Positions 1 to 10,000 of a DNA stretch of 64,000 nt are shown in pieces. The stretch covers positions 1,550,001 through 1,614,000 of the forward strand of contig NZ_CP058554.1 in NCBI RefSeq assembly GCF_014109725.1. The letters are read 5' to 3'. Source of the DNA: Comamonas piscis. Lineage in GTDB: Bacteria; Pseudomonadota; Gammaproteobacteria; Burkholderiales; Burkholderiaceae_C. Made by a program: the position numbers and the translations under genes. The notes beneath the pieces were generated by a model. It was given only the letters and a program-made list of their open reading frames with translations. It was not told the DNA's origin and did not search any database. Each line of letters starts with the position of its first letter. The stretch's first letter is position 1.

Positions 1-82
1 GGATACTGGCGGTATCAATGGTGGCGGCCAAGGTGCTCTCGCTCGGGCTGGATTCTGGCTGGTTTGTCAAGGAGGATGTCAT
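1..82 (-). CDS. Possible N-terminus of a leftward gene, cut by the window edge
   Basis: An open minus-strand frame starts with ATG at 82 and runs off the left edge (27 codons). The peptide is Ser/Thr-rich (starts MTSSLTNQPE) and matches no family I recognise. No good ribosome binding site precedes it. It would be divergent from pilG. It could equally be non-coding; only the upstream sequence would settle this. Confidence 0.3.
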   Translation of the reverse strand, partial: MTSSLTNQPESSPSESTLAATIDTASI

Positions 83-132
83 AGGTCAACGAGATAGGGC
101 ACATTGATGCAGGAATCACCGTCAAAACTGTG

Positions 133-160
133 TTGAAAAGCTACAATCGTTGCATTCTAT
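133..160 (+). promoter_or_regulatory. Candidate sigma70 promoter of the pil-chp operon
   Basis: TTGAAA at 133-138 is followed after 16 bases by TTCTAT at 155-160, the best -35/-10 pair in the 290 bases before pilG. The transcript would carry a leader of about 210 bases. No other gene is convincing between 83 and 375. Read by eye only. Confidence 0.35.
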
Positions 161-375
161 GTAAAGCCTCTGTAAGCTTTTCAAAATTAGGAGCAGGGAC
201 GACGGGTGCAGTGTACGCGCAGTGGTGCAAAATGCATCTCCAGCACATGTGGATTCGTCGAAGAAAAATTGCCAATAGGGCGCATGTGATCAATGCAAAC
301 GGGTGGGAGGGGCTTTGTCAGCCTTGGCTGCCGCGTGCATTCACATTTCATGACATGCAATGAGGAGGGTGGCCG

Positions 376-762
376 GTGACAGTTTCCGCAGACAACTTCA
401 AGGTATTGGTGGTTGACGATAGCAATACCATTCGCAGAAGTGCTGAGATTTTTCTGAAGCAAGGCGGCTATGAAGTGCTGCTTGCCGAAGATGGCTTCGA
501 TGCCCTCTCCAAAATCAACGATTTCAAGCCGGACATGGTGTTTTGCGACATCCTGATGCCCAAACTGGACGGCTACCAAACCTGCGCCATCGTCAAGCGC
601 AATGATGCTTTTGCATCAACACCCGTGGTCATGTTGTCGTCCAAGGACGGCGTCTTTGACAAGGCCCGGGGACGGATGGTGGGTTGTGAAGACTACCTCA
701 CCAAGCCATTTACCAAAGATCAATTACTGGAAACCGTCGGACGTTTCGTTGCCGAGCGTTAA
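376..762 (+). CDS. pilG: Twitching motility response regulator PilG
   Basis: A single-domain CheY-like receiver of 128 residues. The acidic pocket is VVDDS near residue 13, the phosphoacceptor is D58 in the FCDILMPKLDG stretch, and the conserved lysine is in LTKPF near the C-terminus. There is no output domain, so it works by protein contact. In the Pil-Chp pathway PilG is phosphorylated by ChpA and promotes pilus extension. The start is GTG at 376 after a GAGGAGGGTGG ribosome site; the earlier ATG codons lie in a non-homologous frame. It is the first gene of pilG-pilH-pilI-pilJ-chpA, 9 bases before pilH. Family and role follow from sequence and operon order. Confidence 0.93.
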   Translation: MTVSADNFKVLVVDDSNTIRRSAEIFLKQGGYEVLLAEDGFDALSKINDFKPDMVFCDILMPKLDGYQTCAIVKRNDAFASTPVVMLSSKDGVFDKARGRMVGCEDYLTKPFTKDQLLETVGRFVAER

Positions 763-771
763 GGAGGGGTC

Positions 772-1137
772 GTGCCTATTCAAAAAGTTCTTATCGTTGA
801 TGATTCAAAAACTGAGTTGATGTTTTTGAGTGATCTGCTTGTACGCCAGGGTATGGTGGTGCGCACTGCGCAAAATTCGGACGAGGCCATGCTGCGCCTG
901 TCCGAAGAGCGCCCTGACCTGATCCTGATGGATGTAGTGATGCCGGGACAAAACGGCTTTCAGCTGACCCGTCTGATTACCCGCACGCCGGAATATGCCG
1001 ATATTCCGATCATCATGTGCACCAGCAAGAATCAGGAAACCGACCGGGTCTGGGGCATGCGCCAAGGCGCACGTGGCTATGTGACCAAGCCGGTGGATCC
1101 GGCCGAACTCAAGGCCAAGATCGAGGCGCTGGGATAA
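772..1137 (+). CDS. pilH: Twitching motility response regulator PilH
   Basis: A second stand-alone receiver domain, 121 residues, with DD at residues 10-11, phosphoacceptor D54 in LMDVVMPGQNG, and the KP pair in VTKPVDP. It starts with GTG at 772 behind AAGGAGGGGTC. In characterised Pil-Chp systems PilH opposes PilG, promoting retraction or acting as a phosphate sink for ChpA. It stops three bases before pilI, so the two are probably translationally coupled. The paralogy with PilG is evident. The assignment as PilH rather than PilG rests on gene order. Confidence 0.92.
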   Translation: MPIQKVLIVDDSKTELMFLSDLLVRQGMVVRTAQNSDEAMLRLSEERPDLILMDVVMPGQNGFQLTRLITRTPEYADIPIIMCTSKNQETDRVWGMRQGARGYVTKPVDPAELKAKIEALG

Positions 1138-1140
1138 GGC

Positions 1141-1668
1141 ATGGCACAGCGCGAAGACTTGCGAGAGCTGCAAACCCGTCTGGCCGATCGCCTGAGCCAG
1201 GCCCGCAACCAGACAGCGGTTGGTGCCTCGTGGCTGGCCGTCAAGATCAGTGGCAAGAACTTTCTGCTGCCTTTGAGCCAGTCCGGCGAAGTGCTGGGCT
1301 GGAGCGGGGTGGAGCCTGTACCTTATACGAAGCCCTGGATGCTCGGCGTGACCAGCATCCGGGGTATTTTGTTGACGGTGGTGGATTTGGCCCGCATGTT
1401 GGGCTTGCCCGCCGCGCGCAGTGAGCAGGTGTTCGCCGGGGCCTCGGTCGTCGCGCTCAACCCCATGATGGGCGTCAATGCCGCACTGTTTGTCGAGCAG
1501 CTGGAAGGCTTGCGCGGCAGCAATGATTTTTCGCAATCCAAAGACAAACCGGCCGATGCGCCGGAATTTTTTGGTGCGCTCTATACATCCGCCAGTGGCG
1601 AGCAGTGGCAGGAACTCAACCTGCAGCTGCTGGCCAATGCGCCAGATTTTCTCGATATCACGGTTTAG
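1141..1668 (+). CDS. pilI: CheW-like adaptor PilI
   Basis: A 175-residue CheW-domain protein that should bridge the chemoreceptor PilJ and the kinase ChpA at the cell pole. The CheW fold is suggested by KNFLLPLSQSGEVLGW and by the TSIRGILLTVVDLARMLGL segment, the usual beta strands around an RG-x-[IL]LxxxDL core. It contains no catalytic residues, as expected for an adaptor. The ATG at 1141 overlaps no neighbour and is close to the pilH stop. The next ORF frame overlaps the end of pilI, but the true pilJ start lies downstream. Confidence 0.9.
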   Translation: MAQREDLRELQTRLADRLSQARNQTAVGASWLAVKISGKNFLLPLSQSGEVLGWSGVEPVPYTKPWMLGVTSIRGILLTVVDLARMLGLPAARSEQVFAGASVVALNPMMGVNAALFVEQLEGLRGSNDFSQSKDKPADAPEFFGALYTSASGEQWQELNLQLLANAPDFLDITV

Positions 1669-1706
1669 TGCGGGGCTTCCGCGGCGTCATCCTTTTCAGT
1701 ATTTGT

Positions 1707-3974
1707 ATGTTCAACAAACTATTCAAACGCAAAGAAGAAGCGGCAGACCCAGGTGTCAGCATCTTTCCAGATGGTGACCAGGTAATGCTTTCCGAAGGCT
1801 CGACCGGCGACGGCGTGCCATCAGCGAAGAGCGCTGGCAGCGCGTCCGGCGCCGCTGCGCAGGACGACTACATGGTCCAGCTGGTCGACGGCGAAGCCGT
1901 TGGCGAAGATCTGGTAACCCTGCCGGTGCTCGGCACGGCTCCGGCTGCCAAGCACCAAAAGAACCTGCTGACCATCGTGGTCGTGGGTCTGGTGGTGTTC
2001 TTTGCACTGGCGGTCTGGGCGATCTTGCAGTCCCGCACCACCGGCGGCCAGTTGGCCGCCACCAGCCAGGCCTTGACCCAGTCGCAGCGCTTGGCCAAAT
2101 CGGTGGGCCAGGCCGTCAACGGTAATGAACTGGCCTTCGTCGAAGTGGCGGAAGCCTCGTCGATTCTGAAGAAGAGCATCGACGGCTTGAACATGGGCTC
2201 GGAAGACCCCGCGATCAAGTCGCTGGGAAGCTCCTACGCCGAGGTGCTGGCGCCACTGGTGGAAGCCTCGGACCGCACTGCGAGCAAGAGCGATGCCGTG
2301 GTCAAGCAAAAAGCCTCGCTGGTCGCAATGAACAAAGACTTGCAGGCTATTCACAAAAACACCCAGACCCTGCTCGAGCTGAGCGAGGCCGTGGTGAGCC
2401 TGAAGCTGCAACAAGCAGCGCCGCCTGCTGAAATTGCAGCAGCCAGCCAGCTGGCCATGCTGACCCAGCGTATCGGCAAGTCGGCCAACGACTTCCAAAG
2501 CGCCTCGGGTGCCAATGCCGAAGCGGTGTTCTTGCTGGGCAAGGATTTGAACACCTTCAAGGAAATCGTCGCCGGCCTGCTCAACGGCAGCGCCGAGTTG
2601 CGCCTGAGCCCCGCCCGTGATGGCGCTGTGCGTGACAAGCTGCAAGAGCTGTCGGCCCAGTACGACATCACCTTGAAGGACGGCTCTTCGGTGCTGAGCA
2701 ACCTCAAGGGCATCTCGGAAGCGCGCGAGGCGGAAGTCTCGATCCAGTCCGCCAGCGATCCGCTGCGCAAGGGCCTGGAAGTGCTGCAGGCGGACCTGAA
2801 CAGCTGGTCTGACCGTGTCTGGCTGTACCTTGTCGGCATTGTGCTGGCTGCGTTGCTGGTGGGCTTGGGTGTCTGGGGCCTGGTGCGTTTGCAGCTGGCC
2901 GACAGCTCGAACCGCCGCCGTTCTGCAGAAGCGCTGCAACAAGAAGCGACCCGCCAGGAGCAGGAGGCCAAGCGCCTCAACGACGCCAACCAGGCCGCCA
3001 TTTTGCGTTTGATGAACGAACTGCAATCGGTGGCTGAAGGGGATCTGACCCAGGAAGCCACCGTGACCGAGGACATCACCGGCGCGATTGCCGACTCGGT
3101 GAACTACACGGTGGAAGAGCTGCGCATGCTGGTGGGCAGCGTGCAGAACACGGCAACCCGCGTGGCGCAAACCACTTCGACCGTGGATGCCACCTCGACC
3201 GAGCTGTTGGCCGCATCGACCGAGCAGCTGCGCGAGATTCGCGAAACCGGCAAGTCCATTCTGGACATGGCAACCCGTATTAACCTCGTGTCGTCCCAGG
3301 CGCAGGAGTCGGCATCGGTGGCGCGCAAATCGCTGATGGCTGCCGAGTCCGGTCTGCAAGCGGTGGACAACGCGATCGGTGGTATGAACTCCATCCGTGA
3401 CCAGATCCAGGACACCTCCAAGCGTATCAAGCGCCTGGGTGAGTCTTCGCAGGAAATTGGTGAAATTACCGACCTGATCTCGGACATTACCGAACAGACC
3501 AACGTGCTGGCGCTGAATGCCGCTATTCAAGCCGCCTCGGCCGGTGAAGCCGGTCGCGGCTTCTCGGTGGTGGCCGAAGAAGTGCAGCGTCTGGCGGAAC
3601 GTTCCGCCGATGCAACGCGCCAGATCTCGGTGCTGGTGAAAGCCATTCAGACCGACACCCAGGATGCCGTGGCCGCTATGGAGCGCTCGACCCAGGGTGT
3701 GGTGGAAGGGGCCCGTCTGTCCGACAGCGCCGGTACTGCACTGAACGAAATTGACCGCGTGTCGCGCGAACTGGCGGATCTGATTCAACAGATTTCCCGT
3801 TCTGCATCCGACGAAGCGGTTCAGGCCAACGATGTGGCGGAGAATATCCAGCATATTTTTGCGGTGACGGAGCAGACCAGTGATGGAACCCGTACCACGG
3901 CGCAGCAGGTGCGTGAGCTGTCGCAAATGGCCGAGGAGCTGCGCCAGTCGGTGTCTCGGTTCAAGATTGCCTGA
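1707..3974 (+). CDS. pilJ: Type IV pilus methyl-accepting chemoreceptor PilJ
   Basis: A 755-residue transmembrane chemoreceptor that feeds the ChpA kinase. It has a basic N-terminus (MFNKLFKRKEE) and a membrane segment near residues 85-108. A helical periplasmic sensor domain follows, with two related PilJ-type halves (QSQRLAKSVGQA and LTQRIGKSANDF). A second membrane segment is near 371-392, then HAMP and the conserved signalling hairpin around residues 595-640 (NVLALNAAIQAA, AGRGFSVVAEEV). ATG at 1707 is chosen because the longer frame from 1605 would add 34 non-homologous residues inside pilI. No C-terminal CheR/CheB pentapeptide is seen. No CheR or CheB homologue is visible nearby. Confidence 0.92.
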   Translation: MFNKLFKRKEEAADPGVSIFPDGDQVMLSEGSTGDGVPSAKSAGSASGAAAQDDYMVQLVDGEAVGEDLVTLPVLGTAPAAKHQKNLLTIVVVGLVVFFALAVWAILQSRTTGGQLAATSQALTQSQRLAKSVGQAVNGNELAFVEVAEASSILKKSIDGLNMGSEDPAIKSLGSSYAEVLAPLVEASDRTASKSDAVVKQKASLVAMNKDLQAIHKNTQTLLELSEAVVSLKLQQAAPPAEIAAASQLAMLTQRIGKSANDFQSASGANAEAVFLLGKDLNTFKEIVAGLLNGSAELRLSPARDGAVRDKLQELSAQYDITLKDGSSVLSNLKGISEAREAEVSIQSASDPLRKGLEVLQADLNSWSDRVWLYLVGIVLAALLVGLGVWGLVRLQLADSSNRRRSAEALQQEATRQEQEAKRLNDANQAAILRLMNELQSVAEGDLTQEATVTEDITGAIADSVNYTVEELRMLVGSVQNTATRVAQTTSTVDATSTELLAASTEQLREIRETGKSILDMATRINLVSSQAQESASVARKSLMAAESGLQAVDNAIGGMNSIRDQIQDTSKRIKRLGESSQEIGEITDLISDITEQTNVLALNAAIQAASAGEAGRGFSVVAEEVQRLAERSADATRQISVLVKAIQTDTQDAVAAMERSTQGVVEGARLSDSAGTALNEIDRVSRELADLIQQISRSASDEAVQANDVAENIQHIFAVTEQTSDGTRTTAQQVRELSQMAEELRQSVSRFKIA

Positions 3975-4019
3975 CCGATGCCTGCTGTTTAATTTTGACC
4001 CGCAATCGGGGACTGTTGC

Positions 4020-7000
4020 ATGTCTATAGCTATCGAAAATAAAGCGGAAAACGCGCAGCCAACAGAAGAGAGGGATCTCGGGCCATTGGCATGGATCAAT
4101 GACGAGGTTCGCCGGTCATTGGAATCCACGGTCAAGGCATTGCTTCGTTACAGCCGGGATGTGGAAACGGCCAAGGTATCGGATCTGGAAGCCATCGATA
4201 CCACCGGTATCCGGGTAGCCAAGCAGTACCTGCACCAGGTCAAGGGTGCCTTGCAGATGGTGGGTATTGACCAGGGCGCAGAACTGGTCGGTCTTATGGA
4301 AGAGGCGGCGCAGCGTTTTGCCGCCAAGCCCCATCTGTGCACCGAGAAATCGGTGGCGCTGATGGAGCGCACCTCGTTTGCACTGTTGGAATACCTGAGC
4401 CATGTGCTCAAGGGCCGCAGCGTCTCCTTTGTGGCGCTGTTTCCGCAGTACAAGGAAATGCAGGCCTTCATTGGGGTGGAACGCGTGCACCCCGCCGACC
4501 TGTGGCATGGCGACCAGGCACAGCAGGAGCCGCTGACCCCAGCGGTGGCCGTGCTGCTGCTGGACCGCAGTGCGCGTGAGCGCCTCGATTCGGACATGCT
4601 GCAGATCATCAAATCTGCCGACAGCCGTGCGGCGCAGGATTTGACGGCAGTCTGCCTGGGCCTGGCCCAGGGCCAGAGCCAAAAACCGTTGAAGCTGTTC
4701 TGGAAGGTGGCCGCAGGCTTCTTTGACGCGCTGGCGCACAAGCTGGTCGACCCCGACCTCTATGTGAAGCGCTCGGCGTCACGGGTCATCATGCAGTTTG
4801 CTGCGCATGCCAAGGGTGGCAGCGACGTGGACAAGACCCTGCAGCATGAGCTGAATTTTTTCTGTGCCGTGGCGCAGGGCCCTGACGAGGCCAAGGCCAC
4901 GGTGCTGCAAGCGGTACGTGCCAGCTTGCAGACCGAGGCGCTGCAAGGCGTCAACTACGGCCAGGAACGCTTTGGCCAGTATGACCCGGCCGTGCTCGCC
5001 CAGGCGCGCAAGCGCCTGGAGTCCGCCGCCGAGCTCTGGTCCTCGCTCGCCGATGGCGACCGCTACAAGATCAAACCCGTAGCCGACCAGTTCCACCTGA
5101 TCCGCGAGTCGCTGCACAAGCTGCATATCGGTGCGGACGAGCTGGGGGCGGCGCTGGGCCGCGTGACCGAGCGCCTGGTGAACACCGGCACACCGCCCTC
5201 GACCCCGATGGCCATGGAAGTGGCCACGGCCGTGCTGTACCTGCAGGCCAATCTGGAGTCGCTGGACGTCAAGCCCGCGCTGATGCGCGAGCGCGCCGAC
5301 CGCCTGGCGCAGCGCCTGGACCATGTGCTGGCCGACCAGCCCCCTGAGCCGCTGGAGACCTGGGTCGAAGAGCTGTACCGCCGCGTCAGCGACCACCAGA
5401 CCATGGGCAGCGTGGTGGATGAACTCCACTCCACCCTGGCCGAAGCTGAAAAGCACCTGGACCAGTATTTCCGCAACCCCGAGGATGTCTCGATGCTGGG
5501 CTCGGTCACCGGTTCGCTGTCGCAGATGCGCGGTGTGCTGTCGGTGCTGGGCCTGGACCAGGCGGTGGCTGCCACGCAGCACCTGCGCACGGTGGTGGAC
5601 CAACTGGCTGCAGGTCAGGTAGCGGATGAAGACAAGCCCGTCGTGTTCGAAAAGCTGGGCAACAGCCTGGGCGCACTGGGCTTCCTGCTCGACATGCTGG
5701 GTTATCAGCGCACTCTGGCACGCAAGCTCTTCGTGTTTGATGCAACCAGCGGCGAGCTGCGCATTGTGATGGGCACGCAAAAGGCCGGCGATCTGCCTGC
5801 GGCTCCCGTGGCACCCGCGCCGGTTGCAGCCCCTGCTGCACCTGAAGAGCCAGAAGACGATTCCGTCTACTTTGCACCCACCATTCCCGCTCCGCTGTTC
5901 GATGCCAGCCCCGCTCCGGCGCCCAAGGCCCCTGCGGTGCTCGCGCCCGATCTGGAGTTTTTTGCGCCCGCCCCGGTGCAGGCCGCTGCCGTGCAAGCAC
6001 AGCCACCGGTGTCGGAAGAATCGCTGGACGGCGAGCTGCTGGAAATCTTCCTGGAAGAGGCCCAGTCGGTGGTGCAGACCGGCGGGCAGGCATTGCAATC
6101 CCTACGCCGCGTGCCGGACGATGCCGAGGCCCTGACCACCTTGCGCCGCGCCTTCCACACCCTCAAGGGCAGCTCGCGCATGGTGGGCTTGGTGCAGTAC
6201 GGTGATGCCGCCTGGTCGATGGAGCAGGTCCTCAACAGCTGGGTTGCCGAACACAAGCCGGCCAATGCGCCGCTGCTGGCGCTGAGCTCTGAGGCGCTGA
6301 ACGGCTTTGGCCGCTGGGCCGAGGACATTGGCGCACAGCGCCAGTCCACCTGGAACCCCGATATTTTCCGCATCTCGGCCGATGCCATGCGCCTGGATGG
6401 CCTGCATCTGCCGTTGGTGGTGCCTGCCGAAGCAGGCCCACTGACCGAGCTTGCAGCATGGCCAGACGACACGCAGGCCATGGCGCTGGAAGCCGATGCG
6501 CCCGCTGCGGTGGACACCGCCGAGCCCCTGGCCGAGCTGGAACTGCCGCCGGAAGAGGCTGCGCCTGCAGCTGCCGCTGACGCCGAGCTGGCGCCGGCCC
6601 TGGTCTGGCCGTTGGACGGCATTGATCTGGAGCTGGACCCTGCCGCTGCGCTGGAACCCGCAACTGCGCTCAGCACGCCTTCGGGCCTGGTGCCGCTGTC
6701 GATGGCGCCGGAAAGCGCCGAGGAAGTGGACTTCTCCGAGTTTGCGCAGGCCATGGCCAGTGCCGAGGCCAAGACCGCAGAAGTGCAAACGCCAGAGCCC
6801 CTGCAGCCGCATGACAGCGCGCTGGACTTTGTGCCGATGGATGCGGACCTGGAGTTTGTGGCCGAGGACACAGCCGCCAAGCTGGAGCCTGCGCCTACCC
6901 GTTTGCCGCTGGAACTGCCTTCGCTGGACCTGACGCCCGCGCCTGCTGCACCGCCGCAGCCCGCCAACAGCGCCTTCGATGCCATCGAATTTGCAGACAC

Positions 7001-10000
7001 CATGCTGCCCGAGTTGGAAGCGCTGCCTGAAGCGCCCGTGGCCGAACCCCAGCCTTTGCTGGTGGTGCCCGATGACCTGGTGTTCAACGAGTTCAGCGTG
7101 CCGGATCTGGAACCCGTTGCATCGACCCCTGCACAAGCGCTGGAGGCCGTGGAGCCTTTGGAAGCCCTGCAGGCCGAAGCACCCGCCGAGAGCCTGGTGG
7201 AGGCTGCGGCCCCCGTAGAACTGCCGGAGCCAGAGACTGTGGTGGCGCCTGCTGCAGCAGAGGAACTGGAAGCGCCGGCCGAACTGCCAGCAGCGCAAGA
7301 AACCCCTGCGCAGCCAGAAGCCCAGGCAGAAACAACAGCCCCGGCCGATGCCGACGCCAATGGCGAGGACCCCGCTGAGGCCGTCAATGTGCTGGGCGTG
7401 AGCACCGCGCTGTTCAATGTCTACCTGACAGAGGCCGAGAACTGGTCGCACAACCTGGAGAAGGTGCTATACAGCTGGGCCCAGTCGCCCAATCGCAACT
7501 TCCCGGAAGACGCGATCGCCTATGCCCATTCGCTGGCAGGCAGCTCGTCCACGGTGGGCTTTGGCTCGCTGTCCGAGTTGGCGCGTGCGCTGGAGCATGC
7601 GCTCTCGCATATCCACAACTTCTCCAACCCCGAAGTGGCCTGGCTCAACACCTGCCAGGCGGCGGGCTCGGAGATCCGCAAGCTCTTGCACCAACTGGCG
7701 GCCGGTTTTGTCAAACCAGCCAGCGAGATCGTGGTGCAGGACCTGGTCGATATTGCCAACCAGGAAATCAACTCGCAGCTGCACCCACCTTATGGGCTGG
7801 TCGATTTCGACGCCGAGCTGTCCGGTTTGGACAAACTGCACGATCTGCAGGAAGTGCAGGAACGTCCTGTGGCAGCCCCCATCGAGCCGCTGCGCAGCTT
7901 TGCGCCTGCGCCGGTGGTCGCTGCCGCCTTGTCTTCTGCCGCCTTGCCCGATGTGCTGGAGCTGCGCAACGACGATGCGATTGAAGTGGTCGATGTCATT
8001 GATCCGGACCTGTTCCTGATCTTTGAAGAAGAAGCGCAAGAGCTGCTGCCCAAGCTGGGTGCGGCTTTGCGGGAATGGTCGGCCGACCCGATGTACCTGC
8101 CGCCGCGCGGCGAGGTGCTGCGCCATCTGCACACCCTCAAGGGCAGTGCGCGACTGGCGGGCGCCATGCGTCTGGGCGAAATGTCCCACCGCATGGAGTC
8201 CGAGGTCGAGGACATTGGCACGGAAAACCTGACCGGGCAGGACATCGAGATTCTGCTGGCGCGTTACGACGGTCTGCAGCACGAGTTTGTCGGGCTGCAA
8301 GAGCGTGGCAACCAGGTGCTGGCAGAAGGTGCCTTGCCCCAGCAGCTGCCTGCGGCCACCGAGATGGGCGAAGTGGTGGCCGAAGTGGCCGCCAGCACAC
8401 CGGCCGCGCTGGAAAGCGCTGGCGCTGAACAGGCTGCGCAAGCGGCCGATGCGGCCAACGCCGCCGCTGGCGTGCAGCACAAACCACTGATGCTGCGCAT
8501 GGCGCCAGTGCGTGCCGCTGCCGGCCAATCGGTGCGGGTGCGCTCGCAGCTGCTGGACCGCCTGGTCAACGAAGCCGGCGAGGTGCTGATTGCCCGTTCG
8601 CGGCTGGACATGCGCCTGACCAATATCCGCGCATCGATCAAAGACATGTCGAGCAACCTCGAGCGCTTGCGCAACTTGCTGCGCGATGTGGAGATGCAGG
8701 CTGAGTCGCAGATGCAGTCGCGCATGGCGCTAGCCAAGGACTCGGAATCGGGCTTTGACCCGCTGGAGTTCGACCGCTTTACCCGCGTGCAGGAACTCAC
8801 CCGCATGATGGCCGAATCGGTCAACGACGTGGGCACGGTGCAGCGCAATCTGCAGCGCACGGCCGAAGGCGCCGAAGACGACCTGATTGCACAGGGCCGC
8901 CAGGCCCGCGAGCTGCAGCGCGATCTGCTGCGCACGCGCATGGTGGAGTTCGACTCTATCTCCGAGCGCTTGTACGCCATCGTGCGCCAGATCTCCAAGG
9001 AGCTGGGCAAACAGGTCAAGCTGGACATCACCGGCGCCTCGATCGAGATCGACCGCGGTGTGCTGGATCGGGTGACCCCGGCCTTCGAGCACTTGCTGCG
9101 CAACAGCGTGGCCCACGGTATTGAGCTGCCCGAGGTGCGCAAGGCGCAGGGCAAGGCACCAGTGGGCATCATTGCCATCGATGTGCGCCAGGAAGGCAAC
9201 GATATCGCGGTGTCCATCCACGACGACGGTGCGGGCCTGCAGCTTGACGCGATCCGCCGCAAGGCGATGCAGTCGGGCCTGATCAGCGCTGATGAAACTT
9301 TGGATGTGAATCAGGCCGCGCAGCTGATCTTTGCGCCCGGCTTCTCTACGGCGACCGAGGTGTCCGAGCTGTCGGGCCGCGGTATCGGCATGGACGTGGT
9401 GCGTACCGAGATCCAGTCGTTGGGTGGCCACATCGTGACCACCTCGGAGGCTGGCAAGGGCACGCGCTTCCAGATGGTGATGCCGCTGACCACCGCTGTC
9501 ACCCAAGTGGTGATGATGCGTGCCGGCGACATCAAGTTTGGCGTACCGGCCAATCTGGTGGAGTATGTGCGGCGCGTGCCCAAAGCCCTCATCGAGCAGG
9601 CCCACGGTACCGGCACCTACACCGACAACGAACAAGCGCTGCCGTACTACTTTGCTGGTGCCTTGCTGCAGGGCAACCTGCGCAGCACGGAAGAGCCGGA
9701 GAAGACCAGTGCGGTCGTGATCCTGCGCTCGGCGACCAAGCGCCTGGCCGTGCACATCGATGAAGTGCTGGGCAACCAGGAAGTTGTGGTCAAGAACCTG
9801 GGCCCGCAGCTGGCACGTCTGCCAGGTCTGGCAGGTATGTCGGTGCTGGCTTCCGGCGCGATTGTGTTGATCTACAACCCGGTAGCCTTGTACACCGTGT
9901 ATGGCCAGCAGATTGCCGACCGCATCGCCCAAGCCGCCGTCCACCCCGAGGTGGCCAAGGCACCGGTGCGCGAGCTGGCTGAGCAGGCCGTGCAGACGCC

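Noticed and set aside
130..363. A 77-residue plus-strand ORF before pilG
   Set aside because: Starts near the candidate promoter, has no ribosome site and no family-like features; more likely the pilG leader.
1821..3926. A 701-residue antisense ORF under pilJ
   Set aside because: His/Arg/Leu/Gln-rich translation of the opposite strand of a GC-rich gene; no motifs.
5867..7417. Long Ser/Ala-rich antisense ORFs under the chpA linker
   Set aside because: Artefact of the Ala/Pro/Glu repeat codons on the sense strand.
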